Positions 34,168 to 44,226 of a stretch of DNA of 64,000 nucleotides are shown here, piece after piece. Position 1 is the stretch's first letter. Each line of letters begins with the position of its first letter. The DNA lies in assembly GCF_019279795.1 (NCBI RefSeq), contig NC_056732.1, positions 1,077,860,930 to 1,077,924,929 on the forward strand. Direction: 5' to 3'. The notes below the pieces were generated by a model that ran no database searches, was not told the DNA's origin, and worked only from the letters and a program-made list of their open reading frames with translations. Both the position numbers and the translations under genes were made by a program. This DNA is from Protopterus annectens (Eukaryota; Chordata; Ceratodontiformes; Protopteridae).

Positions 34168-35655
34168 AATAGACCAGTTTTTGTTAAGATGTTTCTTACT
34201 ATGTAACTATCCTGAGTGAATACAGTGATGAAAGAAGTCTTATAATCATTCTTACTTGAAACATTGTTAGTTTCTTGATTACTGGTGAAAGGCCCACTGT
34301 CAGTCATACTACAAGAAAGTAAAGGTACATAAAACCCACGCTCTCTCTTGTTAACCACCTCAACCATTATATCACTAATGAACTTACAAGGATAGCCTCT
34401 TTTTTGAAACATATTTTTCAAGTTGTCACATTCATCTACAAATTCATCAGTACCAGATACCATAAGGGCTGCACCACAAACTGTCCCTTAACTATTGCTT
34501 TCTTTTGTGTGACTGGGTGTGTACTAGAAAAATGCAATAGTGAGTTTGAATACGTGCTTTTCCTAAAGATTTTTGAAACAAACCTCTTATTTTCATAATC
34601 CTTTTCCAGAAAGATGTCTAAAAAGGAAACTTTGTCAAGGTCTCTGGTATAGGTGAACTTTAGAAATTCTGTGGTGGTTCCAATATAATTTATAAAATCA
34701 TCAATAGCATCAACATGTCCATCCCACAGAACAAACATATCATCCAAAAACCTGGTGTAAAATTTGATGTGCTCAAAATAACATGAAGAAAAAAGAAATT
34801 TCTTCTCCCAGTGCCTAACTACAATATTTGCATATAAACCACCACATGCAGACCCCATAGCCACCCCTTCTTGTTGTAAGTAAATTTCTTTGTTACACAA
34901 AATGAAATTGTTTTTAAGGACAATTTCCATCAGTTGTGAAAAGACCAAGGTCTGGAAGTGTGAGATATCTTTTTCATATAAGAAATCTGTAAATCACTCC
35001 AAACCAATTGTGTGAGGTATGACTGAATAAAGGTCTTTAATATCAATAGTAATAAAAACAAAAGTGTCCTTGAAAGGTATCTCATCCATAGCTTGTAAGA
35101 AGCTCCATGAATCCTTGCAGATATGTGTCTCACTCAATATGTATTCTTTTAACTTATTGTCCAGATATCTTGCAAGGGGGTGGGTAATGGACCCCTTGGA
35201 GTCTACTATGGATCGCATGGGTGGTTGGCTAAGATTTTTATGCAACTTTGGCAGCCCAAACATGACTGATATTTTAGGGCAGGGAACAGAGAGAAAATTA
35301 AGCACATCAATAGAAATTGAACCCTCTATAAATAAATCTTGGAATTCATTCCTTATATGCTGGTAAGAAGTGTTCAGTTCATTAATGGATGACCTTAAAT
35401 ATGCTTTTCCTTCTCGAATACAAAACATTTTCTTGTTATATGCTCATTCAGGCCTGGCCAGTTCCTGGCATTCAAACGTAATTGCCAGTATAATTCTCTC
35501 TTGCCATAGTCCATCAAGACAACACCTCCACCTTTATCAGGTTCCATAATTCTAACATTTTGTGAAAAGATTTTTATTTCATCCATTACCTTTCTCTCAT
35601 TCATGTCAGAGTTCCTACTAGAAAGCTTAGAGTTACGTATATCCAACTCACACAT
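34168..35655 (-). pseudogene. Penelope-like reverse transcriptase
   Basis: 35655-35395 encodes M-E-P-D-K-G-G-G-V-V-L-M-D, the N-terminal signature of Penelope RTs. 35428-34994 encodes F-G-L-P-K-L-H-K and F-I-T-I-D-I-K-D-L-Y (motif A). 34948-34436 encodes Q-Q-E-G-V-A-M-G-S (motif B), R-F-L-D-D-M-F-V-L-W (catalytic) and N-S-L-L-H-F-S-S-T-H-P. 34463-34168 continues to the endonuclease. Frameshifts separate the blocks. A 63-bp in-frame insertion sits in the N-terminus at 35438-35500. Confidence 0.8.
35438..35500 (-). repeat. 63-bp duplicate of the GIY-YIG C-terminus inside the RT N-terminus
   Basis: Nearly identical to 33635-33697 in the same orientation. It adds 21 codons (L-Y-W-Q-L-R-L-N-A-R-N-W-P-G-L-N-E) between V-L-M-D-Y and K-C-F-V, without shifting the frame. 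Confidence 0.85.
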
Positions 35656-35944
35656 ATTCTCAAAAAGTTGGACAATGGGATGAAGTGGGGGGTTGTATGT
35701 ACTAGAGATGGCTAAAGGTTTGACAAAGGAACCAGGTGCAGAGTTTTTAAAAAAGAATGTTCAAGTTCAGCTTACGTGTATACATTCTTAAATCCATAAG
35801 AGTATTAGAAACATTTAGGGGCTGTGGGGGTACAAAAAAGAATCCTTTGGCAAATAAATCACAGTGTTCAGAATTAACAGCAATACTGGAAAAATTGTAC
35901 ACATTAAAGTCACCTAAAGTGTTGGTAACTATGTGGCATGGTGG

Positions 35945-36205
35945 GAACACCTATATGACATAAGGAATAAAAAATAAACAAATTCTCTTAGCAAACATGT
36001 TTTGGAGTATAAGGACCATAAGTTCCAATTTTTTATTATAGACAATATCAGTACCAACATGAGGGGTGGTGCATGGTCACTATTACTTGAGAAAAGAGAA
36101 TTATATTGGCAATTACGTTTGAATGCCGGGAACTGGCCAGGCCTGAATGAGCATATTTCAATTAGCCCAATTTTAAAACTAAAGGCACTAGAAAGATAAA
36201 ATGTG

Positions 36206-36260
<55 letters not shown>

Positions 36261-36803
36261 CTCCATTATGCATTTTAACATTTTAACATTTTAATATCAC
36301 ATGTTCAGTATTTATGTTGTGTATTTATTTCTCTTAACATTTTCTGCTATATCTAGTTTTTAGTATTTAATCACACATTTATTAACGCATTCAATATATT
36401 TAAATATTTATTGTAAATTGTCATTTTTATGAAGCAGTGTTTATATATAGTGTATTTTTAGGGTGGTGTGTTCCATGAACTTTTTCAGTTTGTATAGTTT
36501 GTCTGCTTTTTAAATTCAGTGATTGTAAATATTGTGCTTTTAATGACATAATTGATTAGTTTATAAATGGGTGGAACTTCCTGTTTGGACTGTATAAGAA
36601 GGAAGTAACTATGTGGGGTAAATTGTCTGATGAAGTCTAGATCTTTCTGGACGAAAGCGCTCATCCTTGGATTTTTTGTCTGAAGTTAATAAAGTGGATT
36701 CTGCATTCTCCACCTGTGTGGTGATTTGCACCCTGCAATACTTTGAGTGGGTTCAGTTCAGCTACTTCTTCTGGCTTTTGTGTTTATCTGCTTCAGTTTC
36801 AGC
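35945..36803 (+). mobile_element. Inverted partial copy of the Penelope-like 3' end
   Basis: It starts mid-GIY-YIG (E-H-L-Y-D-I-R-N), keeps an open frame at 36002-36199 ending in the same K-L-K-A-L-E-R as the main copy, then the whole 3' UTR with the TA tract and ribozyme-like core. Homology to the left arm fades at about 36803. Confidence 0.85.
36627..36662 (+). ncRNA. Hammerhead-ribozyme-like core, right arm
   Basis: CTGATGA (36627-36633), an extra A, GTCTAGA-TCTT-TCTGGAC stem (7 bp with one G-U), GAAA (36653-36656), palindromic GCGC and then TC. It matches the minimal Penelope-type hammerhead layout. Cleavage would fall after the C at 36662. Confidence 0.55.
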
Positions 36804-38686
36804 ACTACTACTCTCCTTTGCTTGCTGACTTTCATGTCTCCATTCGGACCCAATTTTAGTAAAAACATGATGCAATACGTTGGTTCCCAGTGTTGGTATC
36901 TCACAACACTGCTGCAGGGCATTATAGGTAAGGATCTGGACTATTCTTTGGGGATGTGAGCTGCAGCATGACTAAGCAACACAGTGTGTACATATTATAC
37001 TTCCCTAACATGTTTGTCTGTGCTCTGTACAGACACCTTGCATAACTCTCTTCCTGCAACATGCTGGAAGTGACTGCAGTACTTACTTGCACAGAAGACA
37101 GCTAGCATGTAGTGCCAAGACGTGTCTCCAGATCTCAGATTCATGTCACCTGAAATGCCATGATAGAAGTTAGCATGGATATGAGCACTGACACTGTCGT
37201 ACACCTAGTGACACTAGACCAAACACTGTTACTTTTGCTCAAGACCACATCATGCCTACTGACTGTAACCGGTGGAGCCCATTGACTGTTACACTATGCA
37301 GTAGATGTCAGACATATGTCTCACTCCGCCAACCATGGCCTGACAAGGTGTATGACAATATTAGGCCAGCAGGCCTTGCTGCAAACTGTGTATGTCATTT
37401 ACAGAGTGTTATGTCAGTTGGTGAATAGGCAAATGTTTGACAGTCATACACTGGGAAGATAGCATTGGGAGACCTATGCTGCAGTGACACCAGTCATCAG
37501 TGGAGTTCACCATCCTCCATTATTGGCGTACCCTGTCTACCTATTCCCTCTCTGCAGTCACACCCACTGTTACTGACCTCTGACTGAGTACATTATAAGG
37601 TGACTGCATATTGGGAGCTGTCACAGAATCCCACACATAACCAACAGTTATCCAGGTTAGCCTAAGACACAGTCAGTTGTTCTTTGAGCCACTGACAAAG
37701 ACTAACTGCCAATGACTGCACAATACTATCCTGTGGGAAATCATCCACCCCTGCAAAATATTGTAGTGTCTGCACACTGCACACAGTTGAGCCATTACAC
37801 ATGGAGTTATGGACACAGAGAGTAACGTGCCCTTTGACTTTCACTGGTCGGTAAAATGTGAGGATGCATTCACTGTTGCACAACCTATACCGACAGGTTT
37901 GAGATGTAAATCCTAGACTGTCACTGCTATACTGAACGTGGCAGTCATCACACCTATCATTGTGTGCAATGGCACCCTTGCTATGTCACAACACAGACAT
38001 ATCGTACAACTGTAGCAGCCAAAGAGGTTCCATGGTACACCAGTACAAAGTGCAGATAACATGCCCTATGTAGTCTGTGTCATGACTATACATGTGTAGT
38101 CTGTCTCCTAAATGCTTTGGAGGGGATGTGTATGGCTCCATACAGGGAGGTGTCGGATCCCACTATGTAACTCCCACATATCCATGACAGGATTAACACA
38201 TGTCTCAGCTGTTCTACACACCTAGAACATCACTGTGGTATACATAGTACATGCTGGAGAGACAGGTATGTAACACAAACAGTACACCCTACATGGAACA
38301 GGTCCCCCACACATGTGAACCACACATCTGCTGTGACACACATCATGTGCAGGTTACAAAATGGGATACAGAACACGACAATCATAACTGGTGTTAGGCA
38401 ACTGACTGTACTGGACATAGGATATTTGTAAATGGGTCATCTCCATCACCATAGCTTGTAGATATGCGAGTTCACAAAACCATGGTGACACTTATCAAGG
38501 GCAGCAGACCTGTTCACAGATTAGGGATGCATATGTAAGATGAATGCCGCCATTGTCCTTGTTAGCCTGTTATACACATATGAACCTATGGCGCCATGGA
38601 CTTAGAGTGCTGTACCTTGCTGAAGACATGTTTGCTGTGCTAACACGCCATCCTGTGCTGCATTATTGCCACTGTGTATCCATAGG
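36804..38686. other. No recognisable gene
   Basis: Mixed sequence rich in cacagt/gtgtgac words, similar in texture to the Harbinger flanks at 25.4-26.5 and 44.3-44.8 kb. No ORF of a known family. Confidence 0.4.
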
Positions 38687-38872
38687 ATGTTCATCGTGTT
38701 TCACTATTGCAGTCATGACTGTAGGGTTCTCCCCTGCCGGCAGACAGCCCTCGGTCGGCCAGAATCCCAAAGTCTGGGTCCGGCGTCGGCTGTTCAACCA
38801 TGCTCCCTGACGTCAGAGTGCCAGAAGTACAAAGCTGACAGCCGACGTCATCTTCTCCAGTCTTTCTTGCCG
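38687..38872 (+). repeat. DIRS left inverted terminal repeat
   Basis: From ttcactattgcagtcatgac through the cggtcggccagaatcccaaa block to tcttgcc it is complementary to the right end. Its outermost ~15 bp differ from the right tip but are complementary to the first half of the internal complementary region. Confidence 0.9.
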
Positions 38873-39008
38873 TGCGGTGATAGCAGTTCGCAAGTGCCGG
38901 TCGGCTGACTCCTGACGATTTTTTCCTGATATACTTCGGTCCGAAGATTTTCTTCTCCACTCAAAGCTAAGTACCCCATTGGTGAAACTTTTTTCTTGCT
39001 CCACTCCG

Positions 39009-40808
39009 ATGTCAGAAAAAGTTAATAATTGTATTTCATGTGGGAAGCAAATACCTCATAAAGATTTTCATTCTTACTGTATTCCTTGCTTAGGCCCTGA
39101 CCACGACGTAGCTAGTTGTCGGTTTTGTGCTAGATTCAATCAACGTACAATTAAGCAAAGGTACGATTTCGCTTTTCATTACTTTGGTAGGAGCTTTAAC
39201 TACAAAATGTCGTCGGATACAGTTCCGGCTACCGGAGTTCACAAATGTCGCAAGGATAAAGACAGGCCTCCGAGGTCCAAATCTGATGATAGCACACAAG
39301 CGGAGCCAGCTTCAGGTTCGGCCGTCGTCAGTGAGGCACTTTTGCAGCCCCTGTCGTTGGCCATTTCAGAACCGACGGCCGAAACGGACTCTCATGAGGA
39401 GCCAACCAGGCCTTTAAATATTTCTGTTGCAGGACCTTCGGACAATGCTCCTTCGGATGGATCTGGAGCCGCTGTGCAGGTACTGGCTTCCGAAGGGGTT
39501 TTCAGGCCTACTCAGCTTCTAATAAAGGCAAAGCCAAAGACAAAGGCAAAGATTCCTTCTAAATCAAAGACTACAACACAGGCCTCTTCTGAACCGGCTC
39601 ACAAGTCACAGAAACAGTTACTCAAGATGGCGGAGGATTTACTTACTATGATTAGGGGTTCACATCCCCCTCCAGATAAAAGGCCAAGGCAGGATGTTTA
39701 TTATGATTCCTCTGATCAGGCTTCTGTTTCCTCAGTTTCTTCTTCTGATCAGGAATATTCTTTCCCACCTTATGAAGATTCTGATGCTGAAGAATCCATT
39801 CCTTCAGCTTCTCCCCCTGAGGATTTCTCTTTTGGGGAAACTTTGCATGAAATGAGGGAACATTTCCACTGGAAAAGACAGGAGTATTCAGAGTCTAAGA
39901 AAAGACTGAGGGATTTTCTTCTTCTTCCCCAACATAGACCCCTGGCTATTCCTCCTGTTTTGGATATTGTGGATGATGCCTTTTCAGAGGCTAACTTAAC
40001 CCCTGACTCTTTTCCTCCTGCTCCTGTTAAGCCTGATAGATGTTACAGGGTTCCGGATTCCCATCAGTTTTTATACAAGAACCCTTCTGCTGACCCTGAA
40101 ACCATTTCTCAGGGTCCTAAGGGAGTTAACGCCACTTCTGCCAAAAATCCCATTCCTACTGAAAAGGATTCTCGATCCTTAGAAAGATGGGGCAAAAAGG
40201 TGTACACCTCTGCTACTTTGTCCATTAGGGCTTTAAACTGTCAGTTTCATATGCTAAAATACCAGCAATTTCTCTTGTCTGTTTTAAAACAAAAGCTTAC
40301 TTCAATTTCTGCCTGTGCAGATGATAAGGAATTACATGACTTATTGCATGCCACTGAACAAGTTGGGAAGCATGGTTTACTCTGTGGATTTGATGCCTTG
40401 GAGGCTTCTTGTAAGGCTGCAGCCTCTGGCACAGTCATTAGAAGGCATGCATGGCTAAAGGAGCAAAATTTGCCAGAACAAGTGAAGGCTAAATTATTGG
40501 ATGCTGCTGTTCAGCATAATGTTTTGTTTGGATCAAAAGCTGAAGAGGTGATTAAAAAGATGGAGGATAAAGCGAAATCCATGCAAACAGTTAAAGATTT
40601 CTTACAAGTACAGCCACCTAGATTTAGCAGGAATTGGCCTTCAAAAAATTGGTCCTTTCCCACTTCAGACAGGCCTCAGAGGGGTAGATATAGATGCTCC
40701 AGAGGAAGGCCTCAAACACAAGCTTCTTATAGACCAAGACAGTGGACTGCTTCCACCTCTAGGGAAGGAGAGGACAGGTCACAAACTCAAAGAAAACAAA
40801 CTCAATGA
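39009..40808 (+). CDS. DIRS gag-like protein
   Basis: 599 codons, uninterrupted. I chose the ATG at 39009; the frame stays open upstream but only with non-ATG codons. The N-terminus has a Cys/His cluster (C-I-S-C-G..C-I-P-C-L-G-P-D-H..C-R-F-C-A-R-F) typical of vertebrate DIRS gag. The middle is Ser/Pro/acid-rich and the C-terminal third is helical with a basic tail. It should package element RNA. The stop TGA overlaps the next ATG (ATGA at 40805-40808), as in coupled ORFs. It is intact and better preserved than its neighbours. Confidence 0.85.
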   Translation: MSEKVNNCISCGKQIPHKDFHSYCIPCLGPDHDVASCRFCARFNQRTIKQRYDFAFHYFGRSFNYKMSSDTVPATGVHKCRKDKDRPPRSKSDDSTQAEPASGSAVVSEALLQPLSLAISEPTAETDSHEEPTRPLNISVAGPSDNAPSDGSGAAVQVLASEGVFRPTQLLIKAKPKTKAKIPSKSKTTTQASSEPAHKSQKQLLKMAEDLLTMIRGSHPPPDKRPRQDVYYDSSDQASVSSVSSSDQEYSFPPYEDSDAEESIPSASPPEDFSFGETLHEMREHFHWKRQEYSESKKRLRDFLLLPQHRPLAIPPVLDIVDDAFSEANLTPDSFPPAPVKPDRCYRVPDSHQFLYKNPSADPETISQGPKGVNATSAKNPIPTEKDSRSLERWGKKVYTSATLSIRALNCQFHMLKYQQFLLSVLKQKLTSISACADDKELHDLLHATEQVGKHGLLCGFDALEASCKAAASGTVIRRHAWLKEQNLPEQVKAKLLDAAVQHNVLFGSKAEEVIKKMEDKAKSMQTVKDFLQVQPPRFSRNWPSKNWSFPTSDRPQRGRYRCSRGRPQTQASYRPRQWTASTSREGEDRSQTQRKQTQ

Positions 40809-42717
40809 CTCCCTCTGTTGGGTTACAGGAACTTCTTGCCTGGAAGCCCCTCTTGGAGGAAAACTCTCTCTTTTTTTATCAAAATTGGACTCAAATAACC
40901 CAAGACAAGTGGGTTTTGGATGTGGTTTTAAGAGGTTACAAATTCCATTTTCATACCTTGCCAAGGCCAAGCCAGACCTTCCAAAACATTAATGGACGGA
41001 GGCCTTAAACCAGGTGGAAGCTCTTTTGGCTATGAATGCCATAGAACTGGTTCCACTTTCAGAGATGGGAAAAGGTTATTACTCAAGGCTCTTTCTAGTC
41101 CCAAGGAAGCAACACTCATGGAGACCCATTCTGGATCTGTCGGTCTTGAACACCTTTCTAGCGATTCCAAAATTCAAGATGCTTACTCTACAGCAGCTAC
41201 TTCCAATGCTGTCCAAAGATGCATGGATGGTAACTTTGGATTTAAAGGAGGCATATTTACACATTCCCATCAGGCAGGATCGCAGAAAATACCTCAGGTT
41301 CAAGGCTGGATCAAGGCACTTTCAATTCTCTGCGCTGCCCTTTGGATTGTCTACTGCGCCCAGGGTCTTCACCAAATGCCTGGTTCCAGTAGTAGCTTAC
41401 TGCAGACTCAAGGGAATTCAAATTTATCCTTATCTGGACGATTGTCTAATTCAGGCAGACAGCAAGGATGTCTTACTCCAGCATCTAGAATTTGTACAGA
41501 ACCTCCTCAAGTTCCTGGGATTCTCTGTAAACATAAAAAAGTCAAATTTGACACTATCACAACAGATAACTTTTCTGGGTGCACTTCTAAACACCACAAC
41601 CCAGATGGCATTTCTGACATCCGAAAAACAATTACATCTGGCTTCAACTTTCAGAACCTTGGCAACTCTAACTCAACTATCTGCAAGGAAATTCCTGCAG
41701 GCTTTGGGTTACATGGCCTCCTGCATCCTTCTCATATCATATGTAAGACTACACATGAGGAAAATACAGTGGTACCTAAAAAGTGTATGGTCTCAGCATT
41801 GCCACAGTTTAGACATACTGATCTCTGTCCTTCCTTGCCTTCAAAAGGAATTTCTTTGGTGGTCCAGGGCATGTGCTCTAAACAAAGGGAAACCCTTCTG
41901 TCTGCCTCCTGCCACTCAGATTCTAACCACGGATGCCTCGGATTATGCTTGGGGAGCCCATTTTCAGGGCAATTGTCTGCAGGGCCTTTGGACAAAGGAT
42001 CAGAAGCACCTGCATATCAACTTAAAGGAAATGTTAGCCATTCAGAAAGCTCTATTGGCCTTCAGGAATCTATTACAACCAGGACAACTACTAATACGGA
42101 TGGACAACACCACAGTTATGTGGTACATAAACAAGCAAGGGGGATCTCATTCCTACCCCCTTTGCAGACCAGCCATGGATCTATGGAACACAGCTCAAGC
42201 TTGCAATCTGGATCTTCAAGCTCAGTTTCTACCAGGGAAACAAAACTTCCTGGCAGACAGTCTGAGCAGAAACCTTTCAGATCCACACGAGTGGATGCTG
42301 GACACCAAAATATTCAGGATGATAACAGCAGTCCGGGGATGTCCTCACATAGACCTCTTTGTATCCCATCTCAATCATCAACTACAGAATTTTTGAACCA
42401 GGACTTTCCACAGAGAAGCTTGGAAAGTGGATGCCCTGTCATTCAGTTGGAGGAACCTCTCGGGATATGCCTTTCCACCTCTTCCTCTTCTTCCACGGGT
42501 TTTATTGAAGATAAAACAGGACAAGCCCAAGATGATAATCTTGCTGGCTCCAAATTGGCCTCGGCAGTTTTGGTATCCAACTCTAAAAAACCTTTGTCTG
42601 GAGCCCCCTTGGGTTTTACCTCAGTCTCCGAACCTTCTGTCCCAACATCAGGGTCAGGTTCTACACTCTCATGTCAAAACTCTCAGCCTGGCAGCCTGGT
42701 TAATCCAGGGCCTTTGA
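40805..42717 (+). pseudogene. DIRS reverse transcriptase, RNase H and MT-like region
   Basis: It starts at the ATG overlapping gag (W-K-P-L..W-T-Q-I-T-Q-D-K-W-V-L) and shifts frame near 40990. It then runs P-I-L-D-L-S-V-L-N, L-D-L-K-E-A-Y-L-H-I-P (motif A), L-P-F-G-L-S-T-A-P (B) and Y-P-Y-L-D-D (catalytic). RNase H follows: T-D-A-S-D-Y-A-W-G, N-L-K-E-M-L-A-I, R-M-D-N-T-T-V and A-D-S-L-S-R. After H-I-D-L-F a TGA at 42394 interrupts, then the same frame gives F-P-P-L-P-L-L-P-R-V and A-P-N-W-P-R-Q (DAM-methylase-like region of DIRS). Two lesions, otherwise well kept. Confidence 0.85.
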
Positions 42718-42899
42718 TTTCTTCTTTCCTACTCAAGCAGGTTATGGATGTCATTTTAGAAGCCAGACGTCCTAGCACTAGAAAATCTTATGCAGGAAAA
42801 TGGAAAAGATTTTGTTCCTGGATGCAGGCTCAGGATTCTGATCCTCTTCTTCCTAACATTACTTTAATTTTACTTTACCTGACAAGATCTCTTACATAA
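40992..42899 (+). CDS. 635-codon overlapping frame leading into the recombinase N-terminus
   Basis: It opens with ATG at 40992 in the +1 frame relative to RT, and stays open through the whole RT-RNase H-MT region. Only the last ~60 codons are recognisable: V-I-L-E-A-R-R-P-S-T-R-K-S-Y-A-G-K-W and F-C-S-W-M, the core-binding part of DIRS tyrosine recombinases. The preceding ~570 residues are Ser/Gln-rich and look like the shadow of the RT codons. In DIRS elements the recombinase ORF does overlap the RT ORF, so part of this overlap may be expressed. How much is uncertain. Confidence 0.5.
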   Translation: MDGGLKPGGSSFGYECHRTGSTFRDGKRLLLKALSSPKEATLMETHSGSVGLEHLSSDSKIQDAYSTAATSNAVQRCMDGNFGFKGGIFTHSHQAGSQKIPQVQGWIKALSILCAALWIVYCAQGLHQMPGSSSSLLQTQGNSNLSLSGRLSNSGRQQGCLTPASRICTEPPQVPGILCKHKKVKFDTITTDNFSGCTSKHHNPDGISDIRKTITSGFNFQNLGNSNSTICKEIPAGFGLHGLLHPSHIICKTTHEENTVVPKKCMVSALPQFRHTDLCPSLPSKGISLVVQGMCSKQRETLLSASCHSDSNHGCLGLCLGSPFSGQLSAGPLDKGSEAPAYQLKGNVSHSESSIGLQESITTRTTTNTDGQHHSYVVHKQARGISFLPPLQTSHGSMEHSSSLQSGSSSSVSTRETKLPGRQSEQKPFRSTRVDAGHQNIQDDNSSPGMSSHRPLCIPSQSSTTEFLNQDFPQRSLESGCPVIQLEEPLGICLSTSSSSSTGFIEDKTGQAQDDNLAGSKLASAVLVSNSKKPLSGAPLGFTSVSEPSVPTSGSGSTLSCQNSQPGSLVNPGPLISSFLLKQVMDVILEARRPSTRKSYAGKWKRFCSWMQAQDSDPLLPNITLILLYLTRSLT

Positions 42900-43752
42900 G
42901 GGTCTCTCTTTCTCTTCCATTAAGATACATGCCTCTGCTATTTCTGCTCATTATAATACAGACCCTCCCATCTTTTCCCACCAGCTCATGAGACAGTTTC
43001 TCAGAGGAGCTAAGAACTTAAGACCTCCTAGATCTCCTCCCATTCCTGCTTGGGATCTCAACTATGTTTTGGAAAAACTAACCTTGCCTCCTTTTGAGCC
43101 TGCTGCCTCTTCTGACATCAAGTTTTTATCTTGGAAGACAGCTATCCTGTTAGCCCTAACCTCTGCTAGGAGAGTTTCAGAGTTACAAGCTCTTATGGCT
43201 GTGGAACCTTTTATTATTTTTCATCAAGACAGGGTATCTTTGAGGACTAATCCTACCTTCATGCCTAAGGTGGTTTCCAAAGTGGCTTTAAATCAAACTA
43301 TCCACTTGCCAACCTTTTTCCCCACTCCTCAAAATAAAGGGGAAAGGATCTTACATTCCTTGGATGTACACAGACAACTACATTTTTACCTGAACAGAAC
43401 CAAGGACATCAGAAAATCAGAACAATTGTTTGTTTCTTATGCTTCAAGTTCCCAAGGTAAAGCCATTTCAAAACAGACCATTTCTAAATGGATTGCTCAT
43501 GGAATCAGATTTTGTTATTCACACCATGGAAAGCAAATCCCAGGAAGTATACGGACTCATTCCACCAGAGCTGCTGCCACTTCTGCAGCCTTCCTCAGGG
43601 GAGTTCCTACCAAAGACATTTTGGAAGCTGCAACTTGGAGTTCAGTGCATACTTTTTCTAAGCACTACAATCTGCCTCTCTACTCTAAGTCTAGGACAGT
43701 CTTTGCCTCTGCAGTCTTGCAGGGCTTTTTAGCCGCCCCTTCTTCTTTATGA
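42884..43752 (+). pseudogene. DIRS tyrosine recombinase, catalytic part
   Basis: It continues the N-terminal domain (to 42899) after a 1-base frameshift: H-K-G-L-S-L-S-S-I-K, then F-L-R-G-A-K, L-A-L-T-S-A-R-R-V-S-E-L (catalytic Arg), H-S-T-R-A-A-A-T (H-x-x-R) and W-S-S-V-H-T-F-S-K-H-Y-N (the His/Trp region and the Tyr nucleophile). All catalytic residues are present. The enzyme would integrate the circular DNA form. Native stop at 43750-43752. Confidence 0.88.
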
Positions 43753-43783
43753 CCACCTCCCTTTCTTTCAGCTTTGGGATTCT

Positions 43784-43884
43784 ACCCTACAGTCATGACT
43801 GCAACAGTGAAACATGATGAACATAGTACAGTTGTGTACACCTACCATAAATGTAGATGTTCGAGTGTCTTCACTGTTGCAGTC
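43784..43884 (+). repeat. DIRS internal complementary region
   Basis: 43784-43824 is the reverse complement of the element's left tip (catgatgaacat end). 43825-43884 is the reverse complement of the right tip (agtacagttgtgtacacc..). The two tips are joined exactly at 43824/43825, as needed to template the circle junction during replication. Confidence 0.92.
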
Positions 43885-44009
43885 GGGGTTTCCCTCCCTC
43901 CTGTCCCCTCTTATTTTTACTTTTGTGTATTTCCTTTTTCCACCATTCTTCTGAGGTGTATTTGCAATGGTTATGGGACCTTTTTCATTTTGGGACTCCT
44001 GACATCTGG

Positions 44010-44226
44010 GGCAAGAAAAACTGGAGAAGATGGCGTCGGCTGTCAGCTTTGTACTCCTGGTGCTCTGACGTCAGGGAGCATGGTTGAACAGCCACCGCCG
44101 GACCCAGACTTTGGGATTCTGGCCGACCGAGGGCTGCCTGCCAGCAGGGGAGAACCCTACAGTCATGACTGCAACAGTGAAGACACTCGAACATCTACAT
44201 TTATGGTAGGTGTACACAACTGTACT
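44010..44226 (+). repeat. DIRS right inverted terminal repeat
   Basis: Complementary to the left repeat from 44010 to about 44185. The last ~45 bp (gacactcgaacatctac..tgtact) are unique to this end and occur again, inverted, in the internal complementary region. Confidence 0.9.

Larger units (their letters stand above)
33030..36803 (-). mobile_element. Penelope-like element with an inverted partial copy
   Basis: The main copy runs on minus: N-terminus near 35655, RT, GIY-YIG endonuclease to 33592, then the 3' UTR to about 33030. 35945-36803 is a plus-strand copy of just the last ~850 bp (the second half of GIY-YIG plus the 3' UTR), so the whole is flanked by inverted repeats (33030-33846 versus 35945-36803). 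Terminal partial copies in either orientation are typical of Penelope-like insertions. Both arms hold a (TA)n tract and a hammerhead-like core. Confidence 0.85.
38687..44226 (+). mobile_element. DIRS-type tyrosine-recombinase retrotransposon, near complete
   Basis: Inverted terminal repeats lie at 38687-38872 and 44010-44226. Between them, in order, are gag, RT-RNase H-MT and tyrosine recombinase, then an internal complementary region at 43784-43884. No target-site duplication is seen, as expected for this order, which integrates a circular intermediate by recombinase. Length is 5.54 kb. It carries three coding lesions: a frameshift near 40990, a TGA at 42394-42396 and a frameshift at 42884-42899. 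Confidence 0.93.

Noticed and set aside
36804..38686. Possible host exons
   Set aside because: Only short frames, no splice-consistent pair of coding blocks, and sequence texture like the other unassigned TE flanks.
41732..41995. Minus-strand ORFs within the DIRS RT
   Set aside because: Antisense shadows of the RT-RNase H codons.
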